In this document: piece by piece, positions 50,155-59,417 of the stretch
Numbering within the stretch: the first letter of the stretch is position 1
Layout: the number at the start of each line of letters is the position of its first letter
Assembly (NCBI GenBank): GCA_022709905.1
Contig: JAKLHY010000024.1
Location: 30,621-94,620 of the forward strand
DNA length: 64,000 nt
Direction: 5' to 3'
Source of the DNA: Verrucomicrobiota bacterium
Lineage (GTDB): Bacteria > Verrucomicrobiota > Verrucomicrobiia > Limisphaerales > UBA1319
Program-made: the position numbers and the translations under genes
Notes under the pieces: model-generated
What the model was told of the DNA's origin: nothing
Seen by the model: only the letters and a program-made list of their open reading frames with translations
Database searches by the model: none

Positions 50155-51375
50155 ATGGATCTAGTCAAAGGTGGTTTAACGGCGGCGGTATTCTGGTTTG
50201 CGGCGCAGTTCTTAATGGCCGGCGACGCCATGGTGCAGGGTCAGGCCCGATTCGATCTTGTGCCGGGAATTGTCATCGACCACAGCCCGGCTTCGTCGGG
50301 GCTTTACATTGGTTCGCCAAGCCTGGCGGTTCTGACCCATGGGCATTATGTGGCGTCCCACGATTTTTTTGGTCCGTCATCCGGGGAGCACCAAAGCGCG
50401 CGGAGCGTCATCTTTCGCTCGTCCGATCGCGGACGAACCTGGAGAAAGGTCTCGGAGATCCAGGGGGCGTTTTGGTCCTCGCTGTTTGTGCATCGCGGAG
50501 CCCTGTATTTGCTGGGTCCGGACCGGCATCATGGCAACATCCTGATCCGCCGATCGGTGGATTTCGGAGAGACCTGGACCTCGCCCACCAACAGCCGAAC
50601 GGGTCTGCTTCGCGAGGATGGCGAGTATCACTGCGCGCCGATGCCGGTGATCGAACACAACGGCCGGTTGTGGCGAGGCATGGAACGGCGTCAGCCGCCG
50701 GTCGCCTGGGGGATCAATTACCGGGCCGGGATGCTGTCCGTTCCTGTGGAGGCGGATCTTTTGGATGCCGCCCAATGGACGCATGCCGAGTGGCTGCCGA
50801 GCGACCGGTCGTGGAACGGCGGGGATATGGGCGCCTGGCTCGAAGGCAACGCTGTGGTGGCTCCCGATGGTGGATTAGTCGATGTCCTGCGGGTGCAGAC
50901 TCGGTCGCCCGACGAAAAGGCTGCCATCGTCCGCATCAGCTCCGATGGCAAACAAGCCTCGTTTGATCCTGCGACCGGCTTTGTAAAGTTTCCAGGCGGG
51001 GCGAAAAAATTTGCGATCCGGTTTGATCCGCAGTCCCGACTCTATTGGTCGCTGGCCAGCATGGTTCATGAACGACATCGCACCAATGATCCCGGCAGGA
51101 TCCGCAATACGCTCGCCCTCACCTGTTCCTCCAACCTGTTCGAGTGGGCCATTCGCTCCATTCTGCTTTATCACCCGGATGTGAAATCGCACGGATTCCA
51201 ATATGTGGACTGGTTGTTTGAAGGAGACGATCTCATTGCCGTTTGCCGAACGGCCTATGACGATGGACTGGGCGGCGCGCACAACAATCATGACGCGAAC
51301 TTTCTCACGTTTCATCGCATTGCGAACTTCCGGCGTCTGACTATGGCCGATTCCCCGCCGATGGTTCAACCCTGA
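50155..51375 (+). CDS. Secreted sialidase-fold (BNR/Asp-box) protein
   Basis: 406 residues with a signal peptide (GLTAAVFWFAAQFLMAGDA). Two Asp boxes are visible (SSDRGRTWRKV, SVDFGETWTSP) and further blades such as LYIGSPSLAVLTHGHYVAS and RNTLALTCSSNLFEWAIRS. The six-bladed propeller suggests an exo-glycosidase or glycan-binding protein; a sialidase is possible but unproven. It is 5 bp upstream of the GH106-like gene, the first of a three-gene operon. The MITE just upstream may have displaced its natural promoter. Confidence 0.8.
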   Translation: MDLVKGGLTAAVFWFAAQFLMAGDAMVQGQARFDLVPGIVIDHSPASSGLYIGSPSLAVLTHGHYVASHDFFGPSSGEHQSARSVIFRSSDRGRTWRKVSEIQGAFWSSLFVHRGALYLLGPDRHHGNILIRRSVDFGETWTSPTNSRTGLLREDGEYHCAPMPVIEHNGRLWRGMERRQPPVAWGINYRAGMLSVPVEADLLDAAQWTHAEWLPSDRSWNGGDMGAWLEGNAVVAPDGGLVDVLRVQTRSPDEKAAIVRISSDGKQASFDPATGFVKFPGGAKKFAIRFDPQSRLYWSLASMVHERHRTNDPGRIRNTLALTCSSNLFEWAIRSILLYHPDVKSHGFQYVDWLFEGDDLIAVCRTAYDDGLGGAHNNHDANFLTFHRIANFRRLTMADSPPMVQP

Positions 51376-51380
51376 GGAAT

Positions 51381-54206
51381 ATGAAAGCAATCTGGCTCAT
51401 CGGGAATCGTGTGAATCCCTCGGGAACGACGAGGAGCGGCGGGAGACTTGGCATCCTGAAAATACGTTTTTGGATGCTGGTGGGTTGGGTTTTGGCGCTG
51501 GCGAGCGGGCAGGCCGCCCCTGGACTGTTGGAGCAGGGTTTCCGTCGGGTGCCCGATTCCGACAAGCCGTGGGTCTACTGGTGGTGGCTGAATGGCAACG
51601 TGGATGAACCCACCATTACGCGCGATCTCGAAGCCATGCGGCAATTGGGGGTTGGGGGGCTGCTGATGTTCGATGCGCGAGGGTATCATGATGATCAAAA
51701 CCACGTGATCATGCCGCCCAGCCGGATGGAGTTCATGAGTCCTGAGTGGCGGAGACGGGTCAGGTTTTCGCTCTCGGAGGCAAACCGGTTGGGGCTTCGG
51801 GTCAGCCTTAACCTGAGCAGTTGTGCCGGCGCGCTGAAAGGACCCTGGGAGGTTGGAAAGGACGCGCCGAAGCAACTTCGTTGGAGCTCGGTTTCGGTGC
51901 AGGGCCCGCGGCATTTAAGTTGGGAACTGAAAAAGCCGTCCGAAAGGCCGTTTTGGGAGGTCGCAATCTTCGCTGTGCGCCACTCGGAACCGGTCCTTCT
52001 GGCAGATAAATCAGAAAGCTGGCACGAGGTCGTGCCGCGAGTTGGCTCTCTGGTTGCCGCAGCCGAGGTGATCGATCTCTCCCGAAAAATCAACGCTCAA
52101 GGCCGGTTGGACTGGGACGCGCCGCCAGGGCCATGGACGATCCTGCGTTTCGTTGGCGTTACCATGGAAGGTCACGAATACGACGTCGATGTCATGGATC
52201 GCAAGGCCGTTGCAGGTCATTTCGAACGTATGGGAAAAACGATCCTCGAGGAGGCCGGACCGCTGGCCGGCCGGACACTGACCCATTTTTATAGCGTGAG
52301 CTGGGAAGGCGCCGTTCCCACCTGGACGCCAGATTTGGAGAAGGAATTCAGGAAATACCGTGGTTATGCCTTGCGTTCATGGCTGCCGGTGCTGGCTGGT
52401 TTTCCTGTGAAGTCACTCGAGGAATCGGAGCGCTTTCTGCGCGATTACTACCAGACGCTCGGGGATGTGTTCCGTGAGAACTTTTATGGGACCATGCAGG
52501 CGTTGTGTCATCGACACGGGCTGCAATGGCATTCCGAATCGGGTGGCCCGTGGAACCGGAAGCTGGCATCCTTCGCGGAAGCCGATCAACCGGCGTTTCT
52601 GGGACGGAACGACATGCCCCAAGGCGAGTTTTGGTTCACAGGAACTCCCGTCAAACGACGGCAGGACATGAACCGGCCGCCGGCGATGGCGGCGCATATT
52701 TACGGCCGGCGGCTTGCCGCCGCCGAGGCCTTTACCCACATGGTGCATCATTGGTCGGCCTATCCGGCCGTCTTGAAGCCATTCGCCGATGCCGCGTTCT
52801 GCGACGGCATTAACCACTTGATCTGGCACACCTTCACCTGTTCGCCGCCCGAGTTCGGAAAACCGGGCAGCGAGTATTTCGCCGGCACCCACCTGAACCC
52901 CAACGTAACCTGGTTTTCCATGGCCGGTCCGTTCATCGAGTATTTGGGGCGCTGTCAGTTTATGTTGCGGCAAGGCTGTTTCGTCAGCGACGTCTGTGCT
53001 TACATGGGAGACCGATCCTATCAGCACTGGGGGCGCGGGACCGATTGGAGCGAGCGCGCAACGATGCGCCTGCCGCCCGGGTACACTTATGACCTTGTCA
53101 ACACCGAAGTGCTCACCAGCCGGCTCAAGGTTAAGAAGGGCAATCTGGTCCTGCCCGACGGCATGAGCTACCGCGTCCTGGTGGTGGACCTCGAGGAGGA
53201 AACGGCTCCGCTTGCGGCACTGCAAAAAATCGCCGCACTGAAGAATGCCGGTGCCACCGTGGTGTTCGGCCGCCGTAAACCCAGCCGCGATTCCGGACGG
53301 GCAGCCTATCCCTCGGGCGACCTGGCGGTGCGGGAACTGGCGGACCGGCTCTGGGAGAACTCCCCGACCTTGAACGATGCGCTCGAGGGAAAATGTGCCC
53401 GACCGGATTTCGAAGGCCCCTTCGAGTTCACTCACCGTCGGACACCCGAGGCGGATATCTATTTCGTCTCAGGCCAGGGAACGGCCGAGTGTGCCTTTCG
53501 AGTGAGCGGTCGACAACCGGAGTTGTGGGACGCTGTCTCAGGAAGAATCATGAATGCCACAGACTGGCATGTGGATCATGATGGACGCCCGCGCGTCTCG
53601 CTCTCGCTGCCCGAAAACGGATCCATGTTTGTTGTCTTTCGCAAGCCCGCTTTCCCCCGAACGACCCGTTCCTCCGCCTCATCACGATCGATGGAAGTGG
53701 CCCTGACAGGCCCATGGACGGCCTATTTCGAACCTGGGCGTGGGGCGCCTGAATCGACGGTGTTTGATCCACTGATTCCTTGGGACTTGCATTCCGATGA
53801 GCGGATCAGGTTTTTCTCGGGTCGCGCCACGTATCGGAAGGATTTCGACCTGACAGCGGGTGAAGCCCGCCGTGCCGCACGATTGCACCTGGGTGAGGTC
53901 CGATGCATTGCCCGGGTGCGCCTGAACGGCCGGGATCTTGGCGTCGTGTGGACAGCTCCATGGAGTGTCGATTTGACAGGGGCCGTCCAGCAAGGTCATA
54001 ACGAGTTGGAGATCGATGTGGTCAATACCTGGGTGAACCGGCTTATCGGGGACGCGGGACTGCCAAAGGACAAGCGCATCACGAAAACGAACGTGGCGCT
54101 CCAACGGGGGGCGCGCACCCTCAAGCCTTACCAGGGATTCGCATCGGACGACCCGTTAATGAGGTCGGGCCTGATCGGTCCGGTCCGATTGGAGTTGCTG
54201 CCATGA
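51381..54206 (+). CDS. GH106-like alpha-L-rhamnosidase (secreted)
   Basis: 941 residues from ATG 51381, preceded by GAGGA. A signal region lies at ~25-45. The N-terminal TIM barrel has PWVYWWWLNGNVDEPTITR, DLEAMRQLGVGGLLMFDAR and FYSVSWEGAVPTWTPDLEK, then GYALRSWLPVLAGF. The middle has the GH106-type HSESGGPWNRKLASFAEAD block and HHWSAYPAVLKPFADAAFC. The C-terminal beta-sandwich shows LHLGEVRCIARVRLNGRDL and VWTAPWSVDLTGAVQQGHN, ending as in sugar-binding jelly rolls. GH106 enzymes split terminal alpha-L-rhamnose from plant or microbial glycans. The gene is coupled to the lactonase by an ATGA overlap. Confidence 0.85.
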   Translation: MKAIWLIGNRVNPSGTTRSGGRLGILKIRFWMLVGWVLALASGQAAPGLLEQGFRRVPDSDKPWVYWWWLNGNVDEPTITRDLEAMRQLGVGGLLMFDARGYHDDQNHVIMPPSRMEFMSPEWRRRVRFSLSEANRLGLRVSLNLSSCAGALKGPWEVGKDAPKQLRWSSVSVQGPRHLSWELKKPSERPFWEVAIFAVRHSEPVLLADKSESWHEVVPRVGSLVAAAEVIDLSRKINAQGRLDWDAPPGPWTILRFVGVTMEGHEYDVDVMDRKAVAGHFERMGKTILEEAGPLAGRTLTHFYSVSWEGAVPTWTPDLEKEFRKYRGYALRSWLPVLAGFPVKSLEESERFLRDYYQTLGDVFRENFYGTMQALCHRHGLQWHSESGGPWNRKLASFAEADQPAFLGRNDMPQGEFWFTGTPVKRRQDMNRPPAMAAHIYGRRLAAAEAFTHMVHHWSAYPAVLKPFADAAFCDGINHLIWHTFTCSPPEFGKPGSEYFAGTHLNPNVTWFSMAGPFIEYLGRCQFMLRQGCFVSDVCAYMGDRSYQHWGRGTDWSERATMRLPPGYTYDLVNTEVLTSRLKVKKGNLVLPDGMSYRVLVVDLEEETAPLAALQKIAALKNAGATVVFGRRKPSRDSGRAAYPSGDLAVRELADRLWENSPTLNDALEGKCARPDFEGPFEFTHRRTPEADIYFVSGQGTAECAFRVSGRQPELWDAVSGRIMNATDWHVDHDGRPRVSLSLPENGSMFVVFRKPAFPRTTRSSASSRSMEVALTGPWTAYFEPGRGAPESTVFDPLIPWDLHSDERIRFFSGRATYRKDFDLTAGEARRAARLHLGEVRCIARVRLNGRDLGVVWTAPWSVDLTGAVQQGHNELEIDVVNTWVNRLIGDAGLPKDKRITKTNVALQRGARTLKPYQGFASDDPLMRSGLIGPVRLELLP

Positions 54207-55150
54207 ACCTGAATCGACGCCAGTTTATCCAAGCCGCCACCGGCCTGGCGGCCTGTGTCTGTGCGGCGGAGACCTCGGAGGTTCAGCCCGTGGAGATCAT
54301 CGATACTCACACGCATTTCTATGATCCGATGCGTTCCCAGGGTGTGCCTTGGCCGCCCAAGGACGATGCGTTGCTGTATCGCACCGTGCTGCCGAAGGAT
54401 TACCGCGCTCTTCCGGTGCCCCAGCCGGTGAAGGGAACCGTTGTCGTCGAGGCCAGCCACTGGATTGAGGACAACCAGTGGATCCTGGATCTGGCGGCGC
54501 AGGATCCATTTATCATGGGCTTGGTCGGGAACCTGCCGATCGGGACACCGGAATTTGGAGCGTTGCTGACACGGTTCGCCGCCCAGACGCTCTTTCGCGG
54601 TGTGCGGATTCGGGAGGGTTCATTCGAAAAGCTCCTGAGCGAACCGGCATTCGTTAAAGATCTCCATGCCGTGTCGGATCACGGACTGTGCTTTGAAGTG
54701 CATTCGCCGCGGGAATGGGTCGGGCAAGCCGTCCGGCTCGCCCGGCGGGTGCCGAGTCTCCGATTGATAATCAACCACGTCGCGAACGCGCAGGTTACAG
54801 GCAAGAAACCGGCGGATGATTGGTGCCGGATGATTGACGGCTTGTCCGAACATCCGCAGGTGTTCATGAAAGTGTCCGGCCTGGTTGAAGGCACCGATCG
54901 CCGCAATGGCGATGCGCCCGAGGAGATTGAGTTCTATCGCCCGGTGCTCGATAAGCTCTGGAAGGCCTTTGGTCCCGATCGGCTCCTCTATGGGAGCAAC
55001 TGGCCTGTCAGCGAGCGGTTCGCGCCGTTGGGGCGCGTCGAACGAATCGCGCTCCGTTATTTTTCGGAGAAGGGCCAGGCTACAATCGACAAGGTGTTTT
55101 CAAAAAACGCTCGGGTCGCGTATGGACTGCATCCCGGCAAACAAAAGTGA
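54203..55150 (+). CDS. Amidohydrolase-family lactonase (L-fuconolactonase/rhamnonolactonase-like)
   Basis: 315 residues. A Tat-like signal NRRQFIQAATGLAACVCA. The metal-binding HTHFYDP at ~33, EASHWIEDNQWILDLAAQD, FRGVRIREGSF, LRLIINHVANAQ and FGPDRLLYGSNWPVSERFA follow in the order of amidohydrolase_2 sugar lactonases. It would open rhamnono- or fucono-lactone after sugar oxidation, which fits the GH106-like partner. Export through Tat would put lactone hydrolysis in the periplasm. No sugar dehydrogenase is nearby. Confidence 0.83.
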   Translation: MNLNRRQFIQAATGLAACVCAAETSEVQPVEIIDTHTHFYDPMRSQGVPWPPKDDALLYRTVLPKDYRALPVPQPVKGTVVVEASHWIEDNQWILDLAAQDPFIMGLVGNLPIGTPEFGALLTRFAAQTLFRGVRIREGSFEKLLSEPAFVKDLHAVSDHGLCFEVHSPREWVGQAVRLARRVPSLRLIINHVANAQVTGKKPADDWCRMIDGLSEHPQVFMKVSGLVEGTDRRNGDAPEEIEFYRPVLDKLWKAFGPDRLLYGSNWPVSERFAPLGRVERIALRYFSEKGQATIDKVFSKNARVAYGLHPGKQK

Positions 55151-55248
55151 CCCCATTAAGGGGCTGTTCAAAAATAGTATCGGGTTTTGCTGGCGGCAGT
55201 TTGGCTGGCTGGCGAGGCGCGAATGACGAGCATACCCGCTGATTACCT

Positions 55249-55680
55249 ATGCAACGCATCGCAAATCTTCGATGGCTGAATTCGGCTGTGGCCGTACTCT
55301 CTCTTATCATCGTCCTCGCATCTCCATCGCCGGTGGCCTCCGCGGAAACCCATCCTCTCCGGATGCAGCTCTGGCCGGGGCTCGCGCCGGTTGGGAATGG
55401 CCACAGCGAAACGAACAACGCCACAATCACGATCCATCGTCCCGACAAACCCAACGGGACCGCCATCGTGATCTGCCCGGGGGGTGGCTATGGGGGATTG
55501 GTGGTGGGACCCGAAGGCCATGGGATTGCCGGTTGGCTCAACGAACACGGGATCACGGGAGTGGTGCTCGAATACCGTCTGCCAGCCGGCCGACCGTTTG
55601 TTCCCCTGCTCGATGCCCAACGCGCAATTCGCGTCACGCGGGCTCGTGCCGAGGCGTGGCGATTGGGGATTGGGGATTGC
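55249..55680 (+). pseudogene. 5' fragment of a secreted alpha/beta-hydrolase esterase
   Basis: A signal peptide (NSAVAVLSLIIVLASPSPVAS) is followed by an esterase opening: PLRMQLWPGLAPVGNGHSE, TIHRPDKPNGTAIVICPGG and GYGGLVVGPEGHGIAGWL, then LEYRLPAGRPFVPLLDAQR and RAEAWRLGI. In intact BD-FAE/acetyl-xylan esterases the chain continues with DPxRIGxxGFSAGGH, the nucleophile Ser. Here it breaks after RLGI in a short GGGGATTG-type repeat. An unrelated tail in the same frame overlaps the convergent hydrolase by 129 bp to 55812. The catalytic Ser, Asp and His are missing. Confidence 0.75.
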
Positions 55681-55683
55681 GGA

Positions 55684-56868
55684 TTACTCCAGAATGACCG
55701 CGTTGCAGGCGCGGCGCAGGTATTCTTCGAATGTCCACTGCCCGCTGCTGCCGGTCTGGCGGGTGACGACCAGATCCAGGCTCGGCACAAACGCCAGGAT
55801 TTGCCCTCCTGAACCCGGCTTGGATCGGGCATCAGCCGGAATGCCATCGCCGCTGCGACCGTCTTCGCCTGTCAAACGAGCAGGTAATTCCCAGCCGTGG
55901 GAGAACACCTGTGGATTAAGTTTCCACCGTAGCTCGGGTGTTTTTACATCGTGCGTCGGGGCGGCGGTCTCGTCGATAAACCAACGAGGGATGACCTGGC
56001 GGTCATTCCAGCGGCCTCCGCGAAGCATGCAATAAGCGATCCGCGCCAAATCGCGTGCCGGCATTCCCAGCCCGTGCGAAGGATGCCGCCCATATTTCTC
56101 GCCGCCCTCGTAATACTGAAACCACCAGTGCTCGATCCCGAGCGGTTTGAACAAGGCCTCAATCGCATACTGATCGTAAGTTTTGCCGGTCACTGTTTCG
56201 CATACCAGCGACGCGTGGGCGAGCGCGTGCGTCGAGTAGCCACAAGCGGTTCCAGGATCAAAGGCCAGTTGCGCGGTTCGGACGTCTCCGCTATGGCCCA
56301 GGATGTAATCCCAGCTGCCATCATTCGGTGCACCGGTGGCTTCGGGGCAAATCCCGGAGGTGTGATTGAGCAGCTGCTTGACCGTGATGCGGGATTTACG
56401 CGGATCACTCAACGGCTGCGCCCATGGAATATAGTCAAATGCCCGATCATCAAATCTCATTTTGCAGGGCAGTGTTCCCCCCTGGCTTTGTTCCGACGCA
56501 ATCGCCAATACCGTGGCACAGACCGCTTTCGAACACGATGCAACCCGAGTCGCGTTCGAAATGGCGCTGTTGTTTCGTTCTTCTTCCAGGACGATATAAC
56601 CGCGCCGGATCACGACTGCGGCAAAGTTGCGATCGTCCGATCTCCGCAGCCAATCGCTCAAAGCCTCGAGCTTTTTAGGGTCCATGCCCGCAATCCGACG
56701 AATGGAATCTGGATCCTTGAGCTTTCGCCAGCCGCCCTGCGATTCCAGGGGGGGAAAGTAATCTTGAGCTGCGTAAACGTTCATACAGATGAGGGTCAAA
56801 AGGAGGGACAACAGGAAGGTCGCGATTCCGAATCCCCAGGATCGGCTCGATAACGCAAGAACAGGCAT
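55684..56868 (-). CDS. Serine hydrolase / beta-lactamase-family protein (class C-like)
   Basis: 394 residues. An N-terminal signal or membrane segment (GFGIATFLLSLLLTLICMN) is followed by a penicillin-binding-like fold. The SxxK motif is SCSKAV, the tyrosine motif is in GYSTHALAHASLVCETVTG, and LLNHTSGICPEATGAPND and HPSHGLGMPARDLARIAYC are seen. It resembles CubicO/EstB-type esterases and peptidases acting in the periplasm. It is convergent with the truncated esterase: its 3' end lies at the recombination scar, and the C-terminus (QWTFEEYLRRACNAVILE) still looks natural. Confidence 0.85.
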   Translation of the reverse strand: MPVLALSSRSWGFGIATFLLSLLLTLICMNVYAAQDYFPPLESQGGWRKLKDPDSIRRIAGMDPKKLEALSDWLRRSDDRNFAAVVIRRGYIVLEEERNNSAISNATRVASCSKAVCATVLAIASEQSQGGTLPCKMRFDDRAFDYIPWAQPLSDPRKSRITVKQLLNHTSGICPEATGAPNDGSWDYILGHSGDVRTAQLAFDPGTACGYSTHALAHASLVCETVTGKTYDQYAIEALFKPLGIEHWWFQYYEGGEKYGRHPSHGLGMPARDLARIAYCMLRGGRWNDRQVIPRWFIDETAAPTHDVKTPELRWKLNPQVFSHGWELPARLTGEDGRSGDGIPADARSKPGSGGQILAFVPSLDLVVTRQTGSSGQWTFEEYLRRACNAVILE

Positions 56869-57227
56869 GTGTCCCTTATACAGGAGCTTATTCTGGCGTC
56901 AACGGGATGGAGCATGCTTTCCCGCTAATGGGACGGCCTGTTCCCACAGATGAACATGACCCGACACGATGCCAGGGTTGGCTTGGCGGGAATCGGGAGT
57001 GAATTCAGGAGAAAACCGGAACGGTAGACCGGCCAATTTTGAACCATATGATATTAAATATCAACATATTACGTATTAATTTCCTTCCCTTAATCCGAGG
57101 GCATCTTTCGTTGGGGGGGCATGGGGCAGGTGGTTGAACGAAACTGGCACGCCCCATGCAATGAGGTGGGTGTCGAGTGGGAACAAAGCGGAGAAGATCC
57201 GCCGTAATTCCAAAGAGTCGCAGGCTT
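56869..57227. other. Gene-free region with hairpin and AT-rich promoter-like patch
   Basis: Lies between the hydrolase start and a small membrane-protein gene. An AT-rich patch at 57039-57085 includes the palindrome GATATTAAATATC, a good promoter candidate for either direction. GCATGGGGC (57119-57127) and GCCCCATGC (57151-57159) form a perfect 9-bp stem with a 23-nt loop. I see no coding frame. Confidence 0.5.
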
Positions 57228-57326
57228 ATGAACGAAGTATTGGTTCTTGAAGACATCTTGTTAGCGGCACTTCTTGTGCCCGTGGTGGCATTGGCTCTTG
57301 GGGCTGTCTTCAAGTTGATGGACTGA
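57228..57326 (+). CDS. 32-residue single-pass membrane peptide
   Basis: A short frame beginning NEVLVLEDILLAALLVPVV and ending ALALGAVFKLMD, an acidic N-terminus and one clean hydrophobic helix. It lies 17 bp before the HlyD-family gene on the same strand, with an AGG 6 bp before its ATG. Small membrane proteins of this kind often stabilise transporters. The short length makes chance possible, but codon pattern and position support it. Confidence 0.45.
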   Translation: MNEVLVLEDILLAALLVPVVALALGAVFKLMD

Positions 57327-57343
57327 GAGCGATACGAGGCCGT

Positions 57344-58609
57344 ATGGATATTCCGCGGACAGCAGCGATCAAGAGGCGTCGGATCCGGCGCGTGGCGGGG
57401 GTGAGCGTGAGTTTGGTCGTGTTAACCGTGATCACCATGGGATTGGCTCGACTGAAACCGGCCGCGCCAACGGTGGACAAGGCCACGATCTACACCGATA
57501 CCGTGAAACGCGGTGAAATGGTGCGGGAAGTCTGGGGGAACGGAACGCTGGTGCCGACCCAAATCCAGTTGGTGCAGGCGGACACCGCGGGGCAGGTGGA
57601 GCGGATTTTGATTCTGCCGGGGGCGGCGGTTCAGGCGGACACGGTGATTATCGAGTTGACCAATCCCGAACTCAAACAGGCGGCTTTTGAGACAGAATGG
57701 CAGCTGCGGGCCGCGGAGGCGCAATTGGAGAAGCTAAAGGTCCAACTCGAAAGCGATCGATTAACCCAGGAGGCGGCGATTGCTTCCCTGCGTATTGATT
57801 ACACGGTCGCGCAGATGGACGCCGAGGCCGACGATCAATTGGCCAAGGAAGGACTGGTCCCCCTCCTGATCCAGAAAAAATCAAAATCACGGGCCGAGGA
57901 AATCAAGTCGCGATACGAGATTGAACAAAAACGATTGAAAATCAGCGATGCTGCCCAGAAAGCCCAGATTGCGGTCCAGGAGGCCGAGTTAGCCAAACTG
58001 AGGGCGCTGCTGAGTCTTCGCCGGCAGCAAGTCGAAAACTTGCGGGTCAAAGCGGGAATTGATGGAGTGCTCCAGCAGATTGGAGATCGTGAGATGCTGC
58101 AGGTGGGACAAAGAGTGAATCCCAACGCAACGCTCGCCAGGGTGGTTCAACCCACTCAACTCAAGGCTGAAATCAAAATTCCCGAAACCCAGGCCAAAGA
58201 CGTTCAATTGCTCCAGCCCGCTCTGGTCGATACTCGGAATGGCAAGGTGGCCGGCCACGTCATTCGCATCGATCCGGCTGCCCAGAGTGGAACCGTGACG
58301 ATTGATATCGCTCTGGACGGGCCGTTGCCCAAGGGGGCGCGTCCCGATATGAATGTGGAGGGCACCGTGGAACTCGAACGATTGGAGGATGCCCTGCACG
58401 TGGGGCGTCCCATTCAAGGCCAGGCCGATACCCCGGTGGGCCTGTTCAAGGTGGTCAATGGCGGACGGGAAGCCGTCCGGGTCCCGGTCAAATTGGGACG
58501 CAGCTCTGTTCGATTTATCGAAATTGTCAGCGGTCTGAACGAGGGCGACCAGGTGATCTTATCCGACATGTCCCAATGGGACGCTCATGACCGCGTGCGA
58601 TTGAATTGA
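57344..58609 (+). CDS. Efflux periplasmic adaptor (HlyD/MacA family)
   Basis: 421 residues. One N-terminal membrane helix (VSLVVLTVITMGLA). The lipoyl half-motifs are GNGTLVPTQIQLVQADTAG and VKAGIDGVLQQIGDREMLQ. A long alpha-hairpin (~105-225: AAEAQLEKLKVQLESDRLT...AKLRALLSLRRQQVENLRV) lies between. The beta-barrel and membrane-proximal domains follow (LKAEIKIPETQAKDVQLLQ, PVKLGRSSVRFIEIVSGLN). It would bridge an inner-membrane pump to an outer-membrane channel. The neighbouring ATPase is MacB-like, but no permease follows. Confidence 0.88.
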   Translation: MDIPRTAAIKRRRIRRVAGVSVSLVVLTVITMGLARLKPAAPTVDKATIYTDTVKRGEMVREVWGNGTLVPTQIQLVQADTAGQVERILILPGAAVQADTVIIELTNPELKQAAFETEWQLRAAEAQLEKLKVQLESDRLTQEAAIASLRIDYTVAQMDAEADDQLAKEGLVPLLIQKKSKSRAEEIKSRYEIEQKRLKISDAAQKAQIAVQEAELAKLRALLSLRRQQVENLRVKAGIDGVLQQIGDREMLQVGQRVNPNATLARVVQPTQLKAEIKIPETQAKDVQLLQPALVDTRNGKVAGHVIRIDPAAQSGTVTIDIALDGPLPKGARPDMNVEGTVELERLEDALHVGRPIQGQADTPVGLFKVVNGGREAVRVPVKLGRSSVRFIEIVSGLNEGDQVILSDMSQWDAHDRVRLN

Positions 58610-58640
58610 TTCCCGAAGCCATTGAGCAATGGATTTTATC

Positions 58641-59354
58641 ATGAATAACAACCAACCCCTGATCAAACTCGAAGGCATCACCAAGGTGTTTTATACCGAT
58701 GAAGTTGAAACCCACGCCTTGTCCGGCATCCACCTCGATATTCGCCAAGGCGAGTATGTCTCCATCGCCGGCCCATCCGGTTGCGGCAAGTCCACCATGC
58801 TTTCCATCCTCGGACTGTTGGATACACCGACGGACGGCAATTATTGGTTGAACAATAAGCCCGTCGCCAATCTTGATTTTGCCGAACGCGCCCGCATCCG
58901 CAATCGCGAGGTGGGATTCATTTTCCAAAGCTTCAATTTAATTGGCGACCTGACGGTTTTTGAAAACGTCGAACTCCCGCTCACCTACCGAGGGATGGGG
59001 GCCGCCGAACGCAGAAGCCTCGTGGGGGCGGCTCTCGAGAAAGTCGGCATGTCTCATCGTGTGAAACATTATCCCTCCCAGCTTTCGGGCGGCCAGCAGC
59101 AACGCGTGGCTGTGGCGCGCGCCCTGGTGGGAAAACCGTCCATCCTGCTCGCTGACGAACCCACGGGCAACCTCGACAGCAAGAATGGCGAGGCGGTCAT
59201 GGATCTGCTCCGCGACCTGCACCGGGAAGGTGCCACCATCTGCATGGTCACCCACGATCCGCGGTTTTCACGACACGCCGATCGCACGGTCCATCTCTTC
59301 GACGGCCGGATCGTCGAGGAATCCAAGGCCGCCGACTCGGCCGCTATAACCTAA
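58641..59354 (+). CDS. MacB/LolD-like ABC transporter ATP-binding protein
   Basis: 237 residues from ATG 58641. Walker A GPSGCGKSTMLSILGLLD, Q-loop FIFQSFNLIGDLTVFENVE, signature LSGGQQQRVAVARALVG, Walker B ILLADEPTGNLDSKNGE, His switch MVTHDPRFSRHADR. The sequence is typical of MacB/LolD/FtsE-type ATPases, which serve FtsX-like permeases. No permease gene follows: the next gene is an ECF sigma factor. The permease must be encoded elsewhere, or the operon lost it. It is 31 bp downstream of the adaptor. Confidence 0.92.
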   Translation: MNNNQPLIKLEGITKVFYTDEVETHALSGIHLDIRQGEYVSIAGPSGCGKSTMLSILGLLDTPTDGNYWLNNKPVANLDFAERARIRNREVGFIFQSFNLIGDLTVFENVELPLTYRGMGAAERRSLVGAALEKVGMSHRVKHYPSQLSGGQQQRVAVARALVGKPSILLADEPTGNLDSKNGEAVMDLLRDLHREGATICMVTHDPRFSRHADRTVHLFDGRIVEESKAADSAAIT

Positions 59355-59417
59355 CCCCTTTTTTTGGAATCGGGAGCGTGATAGAAGTATGACTCGACCA
59401 ACGAGAGTTCGCCTTAC

